Part shown: positions 1 to 11,855 of the stretch, piece after piece
Numbering within the stretch: position 1 is the first letter of the stretch
Layout: each line of letters begins with the position of its first letter
DNA from: Bugula neritina
Lineage: Eukaryota; Bryozoa; Gymnolaemata; Cheilostomatida; Bugulidae
Assembly: GCA_964035545.1 (NCBI GenBank)
Contig: OZ037766.1
Span: forward strand, 180,001 to 244,000
Reading direction: 5' to 3'
DNA: 64,000 bases
Made by a program: the position numbers and the translations under genes
Notes under the pieces: model-generated
Database searches by the model: none
What the model was told of the DNA's origin: nothing
What the model saw: the letters and a program-made list of their open reading frames with translations, nothing else

Positions 1-492
1 TATTTTGTGTATAATGGTTATTGCAAGCATTATTCAATTCATATTCACATTAAAATCACAGCGAAGCTTTAACTTTATAGCTTTGTATTTATGTGCATGA
101 TTGAGTTTTAATTTTTCTTTTAATTTTATGTGCATTAAAAATGTGTTTAAAAACTTTACCAATAAAAAAAATTAAAAAAAAATGTACACATAAAATAGAA
201 AAAAATAAAATAACAAAAGTGGCAAAATTTTTCCTTTATAACTTATATAAACTCGCGGTACCAATCTCGGCATAATGGCGCCCATATGATTCCGTAGGAT
301 TTGCTAATGGCAACACTCTTAAATATACCACACTGATTTAGACTAGCCGTTATGTTTAACCCTTTGGTCATAGCAAGGTCAAGGTAAGGTGTTGTCACTT
401 AGCAACGGTACGCTACTGAGTGATCATTCTAATACTTTTTGCAGTCGACAAGTAGTTTATAATACTAGATTGTACTAATTATTTCAACTAAT
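1..492. other. AT-rich upstream flank of AK8
   Basis: This stretch is AT-rich and has no convincing open frame. It presumably holds the AK8 promoter and 5' UTR at its right end. The part from about 240 to 480 is less AT-rich than the rest and contains the candidate RFX-type site annotated separately. Confidence 0.5.
391..406. promoter_or_regulatory. Candidate RFX X-box-like site upstream of AK8
   Basis: The sequence gttgtcacttagcaac forms an imperfect inverted repeat of RFX-type half sites (GTTGTC and AGCAAC, four bases apart). It lies about 87 bases before the AK8 start codon. RFX factors drive ciliary genes in animals and AK8 is a ciliary protein, so the position makes sense. The spacer is longer than the usual one to three bases, so this is tentative. 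Confidence 0.3.
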
Positions 493-3400
493 ATGGACGC
501 TACACAGAGACCTATTCAGATAAATCCTGAGTTTGCCAATTATGCGCAAGAGCATGGCATTTTTGACATGTACAAGGTTAGTGAGCATTGTTGTAATAAT
601 TGCACAAAGCCAGCCCACATTCAAAGTGACACTCTTGTAAAACTATAGTTATTACTAGTGACTGTGAGTACTCAGAACTGATTGAGTGATGATCACACAC
701 GATAAATATAGTCACAATAGTAATATAACATAAAATAGAATTAGATGTTTGTAAATTAGTGTCACCATATGCAATATAAATAATCAAATCTAGTATTTAC
801 AAGTAGAGTAGTAGTGGTGCCAAAACTCAAAATTAATTGTGTTTAGACTAAATAATAAAATTAAGTACTAATAAAAATATAATAATTATCATAATAATTA
901 CATGATTGCTAAAATTGCTAATTAAATTTTGTGATATAATCATAGTTCTATGGGCTATAATTTTTCTTCAGTATAATTGTCATCTGTTTTAGTTTTTCAG
1001 CGTAAAAATTAACGGAGCACTTTAAGTGTGAAACACCATACACAACGGTCAACCATAATTCTTAAATTTAAATTATTCAAAATTAGTTCAACTATCACTC
1101 AGAATAAATAAGTGCACTAGTTGATACTTAATTTTAAATGTGAAAACAACTGCTCTAAAAATAAGTCTCAAAGTAGGACTAAAAGTATTTTAAATCATTT
1201 CAATTTATGTATTGTTTACTTATCAATCAAAAATCAGCACACTACAAGAGCTGGTAATATTAGAATGTACTTATCAAATGCTAGTTGGCCTAAAGGTAAC
1301 CGAGTTGTATATGAGTTGTATACCTTGACGTCTTCTCTAGAGATTGATGTCAAAGCTGTTGACAGAGATGCCTGAAGATCCTTTAACCTACTTGTATGAA
1401 AAGCTGAAACAAGAAGATGATGATTGTGAGTCACCATTTATCATAATGACTATTTGTTTCTCTTCATATGTTAGAGTCAGTGATAATCAGTCATATGACA
1501 CATAAAATAATTCAAAGCAATAACAGGAAGTAACTCAAAATAATATGAACTAACAGAAACCAATTTGCATTGTTACTAGTTATTACAGTGTCTAGAATGC
1601 ATTGACTTCAAACTGTCCTTATGTACAATTGCATTTTAGTGCCACAAATTGTTGTTCTTGGGCCACCAGTATCTGGCAAATGGTGTGTATCTAACAAAAT
1701 CAGTGCAACTGTGCGGGCACCTCATCTATCCCCTGAAGTGATATTGGTTGATGCCCCCAAGGAACTCCAGCTAGAGGTTGATAGATATGTGAAGGAGAGA
1801 GAGGTAAACTCCCCCTCACTGTAACCAAGACAGTTTGTACTAGTCAAATGTCACTACTTGTATAGCTACAATATATATACATGAAGATACATTATATACG
1901 TGAAGTATACAATATGTACATGAAATATACAATATATTAAATATATATACATGAACTATACAATATATATACATGAAGTATACAATATATATATAAATGA
2001 GCACTTTATATTGCTTTCAGCTTATTCCAGATGAGTTATGGGTTCGTCTTATACAAGAGAGACTTAACAGGTGGGTGAGCTGTCTGTCTGTGTGTCTCTA
2101 CATATGTCTGCCTGTGTGTCTGTTTCATTGAGTACAAACTAGAGAATGACACCATACATAGCAACTAATCATCAGGTAACTTTCAGATATGACTGCAAAA
2201 GGAGAGGCTGGGTAATGGACGGCTTTCCCGAGACACCAGACCAGGCTAAGGCACTGCAAGCTGTTGGCATAATGCCAAAACACGTCATCATCTTGGACGT
2301 CCCTGACACTCTGCTGCTGGAACGCTCTGAGGGGAAGAGAATTGACCCAGAAACCAACGGTAAGGTTGGATGAGTCATTGTATCCTATATGCTTGATAGT
2401 CCGTTATTATTCATAGACTTCTGATGGCAGATGTTGTGTATATTATCTGTTTTAGATACGTTGAATAGGCAAATGATTTACTAAATGCATTTCATATATT
2501 TTGAAATATATTTAAAAAAGGATTGATAAAATTAATTTATTAAAACATTTTGAATACGGATTTTTTGACAAGAGTTGTTACTTGAGTTTGACCGAAAAAC
2601 AGTAAAAATTGTTAATAAGATATAAATTCAATATAATTTAGTAAACTATTTTGCTCTTCATAAATTCTTTAAGACCGCTGAATATTAAATTAACATTGCA
2701 ATCGATTATGATGAGAGTATCAGTGTGTGTGGTCTACATAGTATCAGTGTGTATATGTGTGTCTACACAGTATCAGTGTGTGGTCTACATAGTATCAGTG
2801 TGTGTGGTCTACACAGTATCAGTGTGTGTGGTCTACATAGTATCAGTGTGTGTGGTCTACATAGTATCAGTGTGTGTGGTCTACATAGTATCAGTGTGGT
2901 CTGCATAGTATCAGTGTGTGTGTCTACATAGTATCAGTGTGTGTGTCTACACAGTATCAGTGTGTCTACACAGTATCAGTGTGTGTGGTCTACACAGTAT
3001 CAGTGTGTCTACACAGTATCAGTGTCAGTGTGTCTACACAGTGTCAGTGTGTGTGGTCTACATAGTATCAGTGTGTGTGGTCTACACAGTATCAGTGTGT
3101 GTGGTCTACATAGTATCAGTGTGTGGTCTACATAGTATCAGTGTGAATATGTGTGTCTACACAGTATCAGTGTGTGTGGTCTACATAGTATCAGTATGTG
3201 TGGTCTACATAGTATCAGTGTGTGTGGTCTACAGAGTATTAGTGTGTGTGGTCTACACAGTATCAGTGTGTGTGTCTACATAGTATCAGTGTGTGTGGTC
3301 TACACAGTATCAGTGTGTGCGGTCTACAGAGTATCAGTGTGTGTGGTCTACATAGTATCAGTGTGTGGTCTACATAGTATCAGTGTGAATATGTGTGTCT

Positions 3401-6400
3401 ACACAGTATCAGTGTGTGTGGTCTACATAGTATCAGTATGTGTGGTCTACATAGTATCAGTGTGTGTGGTCTACAGAGTATTAGTGTGCGTGGTCTACAC
3501 AGTATCAGTGTGTGTGGTCTACATAGTATCAGTGTGTGTGGTCTACAGAGTATTAGTGTGTGTGGTCTACACAGTATCAGTGTGTGTGGTCTACATAGTA
3601 TCAGTGTGTGTGGTCTACATAGTATCAGTGTGTGTGGTCTACACAGTATCAGTGTGTGTGTCTACACAGTATCAGTATGTGTGGTCTACATAGTATCAGT
3701 GTGTGGTCTACAGAGTATTAGTGTGTGTGGTCTACACAGTATCAGTGTGTGTGGTCTACATAGTATCAGTGTGTGTGGTCTACATAGTATCAGTGTGTGT
3801 GGTCTACACAGTATCAGTGTGTGTGGTCTACATAGTATCAGTATGTGTGGTCTACATAGTATCAGTGTGTGGTCTACAGAGTATTAGTGTGTCTACACAG
3901 TATCAGTGTGTGTGGTCTACACAGTATCAGTGTGTCTACACAGTATCAGTGTGTGTGGTCTACATAGTATCAGTATGTGTGGTCTACATAGTATCAGTGT
4001 GTGGTCTACAGAGTATTAGTGTGTCTACACAGTATCAGTGTGTGTGGTCTACACAGTATCAGTGTGTCTACACAGTATCAGTGTGTGTGTCTACATAGTA
4101 TCAGTGTGTCTACACAGTATCAGTGTGTCTACACAGTATCAGTGTGTGTGGTCTACATAGTATCAGTATGTGTGTCTACAGAGTATCAGTGTGTGGTCTA
4201 CACAGTATCAGTGTGGTCTACACAGTATCAGTGTGTGTGTCTACACAGTATCAGTGTGTGTGGTCTACATAGTATCAGTGTCAGTGTGTCTACATAGTAT
4301 CAGTGTCAGTGTGTCTACACAGTATCAGTGTGTCTACATAGTATCAGTGTGTGTGTCTGCATAGTATCAGTGTCAGTGTGTGTGGTCTACATAGTATCAG
4401 TGTGTATGTGAGTCTGTAATGTTGCAGAAGTGTGGCACAAGATCTTTGACTACCCGACGGATGCATCTGTACAGGAACGTCTGGTGGAGCCCCCAAACTA
4501 TTCCCAAGAGGTGATAGTTGAGCGGCTAGTAAACTACCACAGATACATTGGGGACATCACGCAGGCTTACCACTCAGTCTACAAGACTGTGAATGGAGAT
4601 CAACCCAAGATTGATGTCTTCTCTCAAGGTACCCAATTAGTATACCACCTGGTATGAATAAATAGCACCTGGTATGAATAAATAGCAACTGGTAGAAGGT
4701 GTATGGAGCATGGTAACATTTCATCTTTAATTTACTTTGAATGAAGTTATATATCAGAGTCTACTCTGAAAATTTTCAATTTTTCAAGCTTATTTCAGCT
4801 CTAGTTGGTCATCTGCTTACAACTGAATGTCAATCCATTTTGAAATTGACAACATAGCTGTACACACGTGAATACGCGCTACTAATAAGGTTATCAGTCT
4901 ATCATGTCCTTATTTCTGAGTCTAACAGAATGACTCATGAATCCTAATAATAATATGTTATGTGTCAGGAGATTGTTTAGTTATTAGTAATAACTTGCAT
5001 TATAGTAGACTGAAAAATGAGAGAAGACAACTTCTCATCACTTTCTAAAATTACTTATTAATCATTTACTAAGTTCATATTAGTCCAGGCTCACTATATA
5101 TCAAAGGTTTAATATATACTAACTTACTTATTTATATCTAAATACAACAGAGTAATATATTACTAGTATAATATATATAAATACTGTGTGTTACTCTTCC
5201 ACTATATATACCATGCTATCTCTTCCCAGCTATTGTTTCACTCCGCTGCGTCTAATGCCTTTCCTTTTCACCACGACTCAGATGGGCGGGGTTTTGTCTA
5301 GGTTCGGCCTACTATTCTGCAACACTAAGAGTCCCAGATACTAATCATCAGCTTCCCTATTGGGCCAACCTACTCATCAGCTCCTCTATTGGGCCAACCT
5401 ACTCACCAGCTTCCCTATTGGGCCAACTATTGTAGTAGTAGTCAGATGTTACCTTAACAGAGTAAATGTGTCATCTCGGAGTAACTCCCTAACTATTTGT
5501 TGCTTGTATTTGCTGCCTGTGTCTGTAGTGAATGCCTACGTGAGTCAAGATGCCAGATCTCACGCCCCGAATACACCGCGGGTTCTGCTCCTCGGACCAA
5601 CTGGAGCTGGCAAAGCGGTGCAAGCAGCTCTCATTGCTTCAAAGTATAACATCATTAATAGTAAGTATTACTCTCTCCCCTTCACAAGAGTATAACATCA
5701 TTAATAGTAAGTATTATTCCCTTCACTTCACAAGAGTATAACATCATTAATAGTAAGTATTATTCCCTCCCCTTCACAAGAGTATAACATTATTAATAGT
5801 AAGTATTATTCCCTCCACTTCACAAGAGTATAACGTCATTAATAGTAAGTATTATTCCCTCCACTTCACAAGAGTATAACATCATTAATAGTAAGTATTA
5901 TTCCCTTCACTTCACAAGAGTATAACATTATTAATAGTAAGTATTATTCCCTCCCCTTCACAAGAGTATAACATTATTAATAGTAAGTATTATTCCCTCC
6001 ACTTCACAAGAGTATAACGTCATTAATAGTAAGTATTATTCCCTTCACTTCACAAGAGTATAACATCATTAATAGTAAGTATTATTCCCTTCACTTCACA
6101 AGAGTATAACATTATTAATAGTAAGTATTATTCCCTCCCCTTCGCAAGAGTATAACATTATTAATAGTAAGTATTACTCCCTCCCCTTCACAAGAGTACC
6201 TTAAATTTTGAATATAAAGTTATTCAACTGATTTCGAAGTAGTTGAGATTCTATTTTAGAAATTTTAACATCAAACCTCTTATTTAGATGTATATTGTAA
6301 TATTATGTTAAACATAATAACTATATTGTTGTAGTCTCAGTCCCTCAACTTGTTCAGCAGGCCATTGAAAGTCAGTCTAAGTTGGGATTGGCTATAAAGC

Positions 6401-9400
6401 CCTACATTGAACAAGACATCACAGGTACATTTCTATGTCTTGCAGTCTCCATAGCAACAGCATACTATCTCCATAGCAACAGCATACTATCTCCATAGCA
6501 ACAGCATACTATCTCCATAGCAACAGCATACTATCTCCATAGCAACAGCATACTATCTCCATAGCAACAGAATACTGTCCCTATAGCAACAGCATACTAT
6601 CTCCATAGCAACAGCCTACTATCTCTTTAGCAACAGCATACTATCTCCATAGCAACAGCATACTATCTCCATAGCAACAGAATACTGTCCCTATAGCAAC
6701 AGCATACTATCTCCATAGCAACAGCCTACTATCTCTTTAGCAACTATGTACTACTATGTTCATAGCAACAACACAGTATTCAGCACGCTACTTATTTCTT
6801 TAGCACCATTATATTGCGTGCTAAGCCCTATGTACCAGTAGTGTAAGATAGCATAACATAGTCATCAGGATATATATATCTGATCCTTCAAACATCACAT
6901 GATCTAAACTATTATGCTACAGTTCAGTACATTGCTGTAACTTTAAGTACTTTAATGTCCTACATGTCTCTACATTCATTTCATCTTCAAATTTAGCTCC
7001 CACTGGATATAGCTTTGTCAAAGGTAAACCCCAAACCCATTTATGAGTGTGCAAAGCTTTCCTTTAACTGAGAACTAATTCTAACAATAACAAAATTAAC
7101 ATTCAGTGTGGCATTGGCTCACGAATTATCTCACATGCCTAACAACTAACCCAAAGTTACATGGTAGTAACGTCTCAAGTCACATGGTAGTAATATCTCA
7201 AGTCACACGGTAGTAATATCTCAAGTCACACGGTAGTAATATCTCAAGTCACAAGGTAGTAATATCTCAAGTCACATGGTAGTACTCAGTACCTCAAGTC
7301 ACATGGTAGTAATACCTCAAGTCACATGGTAGTAATATCTCAAGTCACACAATAGTAATATCTCAAGTCACACGGTAGTAATATCTCAAGTCACACGGTA
7401 GTAATATCTCAAGTCACATGGTAGTACTCAGTACCTCAAGTCACATGGTAGTAATATCTCAAGTCACACGGTAGTAATATCTCAAGTCACAAGGTAGTAA
7501 TATCTCAAGTCACGTGGTAGTACTCAGTACCTCAAGTCACATGGTAGTAATACCTCAAGTCACACGGTAGTAATATCTCAAGTCACAAGGTAGTAATATC
7601 TCAAGTCACGTGGTAGTACTCAGTACCTCAAGTCACATGGTAGTAATACCTCAAGTCACACGGTAGTAATATCTCAAGTCACATGATAGTAATATCTCAA
7701 GTCACATGGTGGTACTAATACTGTGCGTCTCATTGTGTTAGAAATACTCAACTCTTTCTCGCTGAAAGTGCCAGAGCGGTCAGCCCCCACCTGGTGCTCC
7801 AGACTCGCTGTCACAGATGATGACATAACATACAGAACAAGTAACTGCATATTAACTTCAGTAGTTACCTGGTTAATTTGTTGATGAGTTTCTTGTTGAC
7901 TAGTTTGTGTTGTTTATGTTGCCATGGTTACCTATGTTCAGTTCTAACGATTCATACCAACATATTCACAGTCAACAGACTGAAGCTACGAGACATGACA
8001 TAGTCTGAAGGCCGCTGTATTAATTAACAAATGCATAATATGCGTGAGGCTAGACCTGCCCTGCACAATCTTCTTTGTATTGGTATAGACTCAGGCTCAT
8101 GTGATGTCTTGACAGTAAGGGGGGCCAATTCAATGTGGTTAACATTTACTGAGGCTATTGGGTAAATAATTGCGTTGGCAAGTTGCCAACAGACTAGGTA
8201 CATGACATCACTGAGTGCACACCTGCCTTGTCTCATATCTACCCTTGCAGTGGTGGCGGCCATCTTATTCTGAAATGTCACGTGATTATTGCTACTGCAG
8301 CTTCAATGGAAGAAGTTTTTATTAATAACAAACATGTTTATGCGGCCATGTTTGGATAAAACATGTGACCTGATGTTAGACGCTAGCCTAGATTAGCTTT
8401 ACCTTGTCTGAGGCTGTTCCCATGTGATGATATTATATTATTTACTTCATGTCAGCCGCTTGTTTTTGAATACATTATAATATTATAATATAAATAAGCG
8501 CCAAAGTTGACAAGTTGATGTTAATGCATGGTGTCACAGAGGATGTTATTATATTAAATTCTCCAGGCACTTGGCGAGGTCACCTTGTGCTAAGCTCTCC
8601 CATCTCTTCTCTCTGAATAAACTCAAAGTAGAACTCCCAGATGAGCCTCTCCATGTCATCACTCTGTCCCCCTTAATCTGTAAAGTTCTGAGTGCTTCCT
8701 AGAACTTTCTAGAACACTTGTATGCATTTCCATCAGCCCACTCTGTATACTACTCAACTTAGACTCAGCTGCAAGTTGCAGACCAAAGTTAGGACGTGGT
8801 GTTCTACGTCACATGTTCTCACCCTTTCTACCTTCAGTTCCAGACAACCTGGTTCTCGCTGTGATTGGGGAGAGGCTGTCCCAGCTGGATGCACTGACTC
8901 GTGGCTGGGTGCTGCACGGCTTTCCTAAGAACATCGACCAAGCTGCCTCTCTGGATCAGGACGGGTTCAAGCCAAACAGGTGATAGACCCTTGTATTACA
9001 ATATATCTTCTCTGATAGACCCTTGTATTACAATATATCTTCTCTGATAGACACTTGTATTATAATATATCTTCTCTGATAGACACTTGTATTATAATAT
9101 TATATCTTCTCTGGTAGACACTTGTATTATAATATATAATCTATACACTTCAAAATAAATGAAATAAAAAAATAAGTAGATTTTAAAGGCGTGGCTGGCT
9201 CGGTTTGCTTGGCAGAACAATTAATATTCCTACTGAAAATGGATACTGACGGATGTATTCAAGAGTTGATCCAAACCAAGTGTTAAATTATCACCTTTTT
9301 TCCCTCCATCTGTGGATGTTTGCTGAATGAGTGATGTCATAATGAGTAATGTCATAGAATGAGTGATGTCATACAATGAGTTTAAATGACATAGAATGAG

Positions 9401-10526
9401 TGATGTCATACAATGAGTGATGTCATAGATTGAGTGATGCCGAAGGTTTGGCGTGAGTTTGGTATTTGTGTAAAGCAGAGCTGGCTAATTACTCTGCAGT
9501 GTTACGCTTTTGTGGAGGAGTTTGTTGTGGTGGTTTGGTGCTGGTAGGAGTTTGTTGTGATGGTTTGGTGCTGGTAGGAGTTTGTTGTGATGGTTTGGTG
9601 CTGGTAGGAGTTTGTTGTGATGGTTTGGTGCTGGTAGGAGTTTGTTGTGGTGGTTTGGTGCTGGTAGGAGTTTGTTGTGATGGTTTGGTGCTGGTAGGAG
9701 TTTGTGTAGAAGTGTTTCCTGTACAACTCTGGTTAATTACAATAATGAAACTCAAATAACAGAGGATTGCCTCCCCTTCACTCAAATCCTCGCTGCTTTT
9801 AGTGAATCCCACTTACTCTCGTTTTGTTATTCACAAGCTCAACTATTTATAACTAATTCATCACATGCAGTGGTATTTGGTCACATGCAGTGGTATTTGG
9901 TCACATGCAGTGGTACTTTCAGAGTTTTCTTCCTGGATGTGCCCAACGACATTGTATTGGAGCGACTGACACTGAGAGCAACGGATCCTGTGTCGGGGGA
10001 GAGATACCACATGCTGTACAATCCACCGAGAACTCTGCTCATCAAAGAGAGGCTCGTGCAGAACCCCCGGGACTCTGAAGAACAGGTATACACCTGGTTG
10101 CATTGTCATGACTTTGAATGACCTTGTTACATTGCAATAAATCTACATGACTAGGTACAGTATACCAACACTGAGTCTACATGACTAGGTACAGTATACT
10201 AACCCTGAGTCTACGTGACTAGGTAGAGTATACTAACCCTGAGTCTACGTGACTAGGTACAGTATACCAACACTGAGTCTACGTGACTAGGTACAGTATA
10301 CTAACCCTGAGTCTACGTGACTAGGTAGAGTATAATATATATACAGGTGAGGAAGAGACTGGCAGCTTTCTACGCATTCCACGAGGAATTACAGGATTAC
10401 TACAGCCACGCTGCTAGAGTGAATGCTGACCAGGATCCCCACACTGTGTTCGAGTACATTGAGAGCACCATAGTAAACCCCCTTCCCAGGAAGCTCACTG
10501 GTACAGAACCTTTGGCTAGGGAGTGA
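493..10526 (+). CDS. AK8: Adenylate kinase 8 (two AK domains), complete, 11 exons
   Basis: Exons: 493-576, 1341-1425, 1640-1803, 2021-2070, 2187-2359, 4428-4628, 5529-5660, 6335-6424, 8838-8979, 9923-10085, 10347-10526. All introns are GT-AG, the phases agree throughout, and the joined frame is 487 aa (human AK8 is 479). The start [14 protein letters not shown] resembles the vertebrate AK8 N-terminus. Domain 1 has a P-loop at about residues 64-70 (GPPVSGK), then [14 protein letters not shown] and a lid arginine in GKRIDPET. Domain 2 has a P-loop at about 274-280 (GPTGAGK), [14 protein letters not shown] and [16 protein letters not shown]. The C-terminus ([18 protein letters not shown]) is typical of AK8. 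The family moves phosphate between nucleotides and is found in cilia and flagella. Both P-loops are unusual: W-C and A-V follow the lysine where hydroxyl residues are normally found. Six of the ten introns carry minisatellites. Confidence 0.96.
2712..4412. repeat. Minisatellite in AK8 intron 5, ~1.7 kb
   Basis: Tandem units of about 17-24 bp built around agtatcagtgtgtgtggtct, about 75 copies, with alternating catag/cacag variants and nested higher-order duplications (3151-3280 is close to 3393-3520). The array ends about 15 bases before the exon 6 acceptor. Long open frames through it (VSVCVVYI-type) are repeat artefacts. Confidence 0.95.
5646..6196. repeat. Donor-containing minisatellite at AK8 exon 7/intron 7
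   Basis: About 12 tandem copies of a ~46 bp unit. The first copy begins inside exon 7, and every copy repeats the exon's last bases and its donor (cattaata|gtaagtatt). The unit therefore straddles the exon-intron boundary. Confidence 0.93.
6436..6745. repeat. 22-bp minisatellite, AK8 intron 8 (first)
   Basis: About 14 copies built on atctccatagcaacagcata. It starts about 12 bases after the exon 8 donor. Each copy holds an atagcaac word. Confidence 0.92.
7145..7715. repeat. 23-bp minisatellite, AK8 intron 8 (second)
   Basis: About 24 copies built on caagtcacatggtagtaata, with scattered catggtagtactcagtacct variants that form a higher-order pattern. Confidence 0.93.
7720..8837. other. Non-repetitive part of AK8 intron 8
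   Basis: More than 1 kb of intron without a tandem array. A minus-strand open frame of 85 aa at 8024-8281 has no recognisable domain or splice context, so I do not call it a gene. The block ends in the exon 9 acceptor (ctaccttcag). Confidence 0.5.
8981..9140. repeat. 33-bp repeat at start of AK8 intron 9
   Basis: About five copies built on tgatagacccttgtattaca. The first copy begins directly on the exon 9 donor (cag|gtgatagaccc), so the donor's first bases are part of the unit. Confidence 0.85.
9316..9440. repeat. Short gaatgagtgatgtcata repeats, AK8 intron 9
   Basis: About six imperfect 17-19 bp copies. Confidence 0.8.
9505..9710. repeat. 30-bp minisatellite, AK8 intron 9
   Basis: Seven near-perfect copies built on ttggtgctggtaggagtttg. 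It is open in several frames, including a Thr/Pro/Gln-rich minus frame, because the unit length is a multiple of three. I do not regard it as coding. Confidence 0.92.
9867..9919. repeat. 20-bp triplicate just before AK8 exon 10
   Basis: Three copies of cacatgcagtggtatttggt. Each contains a gcag|tgg acceptor-like word just upstream of the true acceptor (actttcag). Confidence 0.85.
10147..10336. repeat. ~35-bp minisatellite, AK8 intron 10
   Basis: About five copies built on gagtctacgtgactaggtac, ending about 10 bases before the exon 11 acceptor. Confidence 0.9.
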
Positions 10527-10745
10527 GAAGCTCTGAGGCTACTTAACGAAAGGAAAGACAACGATTTGTAATTAGTTTGAAGGCCTTTATTTATACAGTA
10601 GTGTTATGAATGAGTGAAGAGGTATTGTAAACTGACTCCATATGTACATCACAAATATGCTTTATAACTAAAATTAATGTTCAGTTTAGTATTTTGTAAT
10701 CAGAATAAGGAGGGGAACTTCTAAGAGATGAAACCTCCCAACAAA

Positions 10746-10756
10746 AATAAAATAAA
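10746..10756 (+). terminator. Candidate AK8 polyadenylation signals
   Basis: Two overlapping AATAAA hexamers lie about 220 bases after the AK8 stop codon. Confidence 0.55.
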
Positions 10757-10851
10757 TCACTGGTACCAAGGCTAGAGTTATTTGTTCAATGAGGCACGAC
10801 TAGACAGCTGAGGCAGCGGTTGTCTGCTCTTGATTAAATACAAAATTAATA

Positions 10852-11690
10852 TCACTACTCTGTATAGTATACAGTATCACTACTCTGTATAGTATACAGT
10901 ATCACTACTCTGTATAGTATACAGTATCACTACTCTGTATAGTATACAGTATCACTACTCTGTATAGTATACAGTATCACTACTCTGTATAGTAGACAGT
11001 ATCACTACTCTGTATAGTATACAGTATCACTACTCTGTATAGTATACTCTGTATAGTATACTCTGTATAGTATACAGTATCACTACTCTGTATAGTATAC
11101 AGTATCACTACTCTGTATAGTATACAGTATCACTACTCTGTATAGTAGACAGTATCACTACTCTGTATAGTAGACAGTATCACCACTCTGTATAGTATAC
11201 AGTATCACTACTCTGTATAGTATACAGTATCACTACTCTGTATAGTATACAGTATCACTACTCTGTATAGTATACAGTATCACTACTCTGTATAGTATAC
11301 AGTATCACTACTCTGTATAGTATACAGTATCACTACTCTGTATAGTATACAGTATCACTACTCTGTATAGTAGACAGTATCACTACTCTGTATAGTATAC
11401 AGTATCACTACTCTGTATAGTATACAGTATCACTACTCTGTATAGTAGACAGTATCACTACTCTGTATAGTATACAGTATCACTACTCTGTATAGTATAC
11501 AGTATCACTACTCTGTATAGTATACAGTATCACTACTCTGTATAGTATACAGTATCACTACTCTGTATAGTATACAGTATCACTACTCTGTATAGTATAC
11601 TCTGTATAGTATACAGTATCACTACTCTGTATAGTATACAGTATCACTACTCTGTATAGTATACAGTATCACTACTCTGTCTCAGTGAAT
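10852..11690. repeat. 25-bp minisatellite between AK8 and the ANKRD54-like gene
   Basis: About 33 copies built on agtatcactactctgtatag, with tatac/tagac variants. It separates the 3' ends of two convergent genes. Confidence 0.95.
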
Positions 11691-11855
11691 AGTAAGTAGA
11701 AAAGTTGATGATAAATGTAAAATCTAGAGGATATTCAGTAAAATATCTCGGAAACTATCCGTTGGGAATAATGCTGAGTTAAAGTAAGAGTGCAGCTTGC
11801 ATAGTCCACAGGATTATATACAGAGAGCAGTAGACTGAGAGTAATAGACTGAGAA

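Noticed and set aside
2651-4364. Val/Ser/Cys-rich frames resembling a repetitive secreted protein
   Set aside because: Pure minisatellite translation in AK8 intron 5; the flanking AK8 exons join in phase across it.
7145-7715. CRISPR-like direct repeats
   Set aside because: Units are contiguous without unique spacers, and the host is a eukaryote; ordinary minisatellite.
8024-8281. 85-codon minus frame in AK8 intron 8
   Set aside because: No domain, no splice or regulatory context, antisense in an intron.
9466-9812. Thr/Pro/Gln repeat protein on the minus strand, mucin-like
   Set aside because: Only seven copies of a 30-bp unit in an AK8 intron, no start or signal peptide context.
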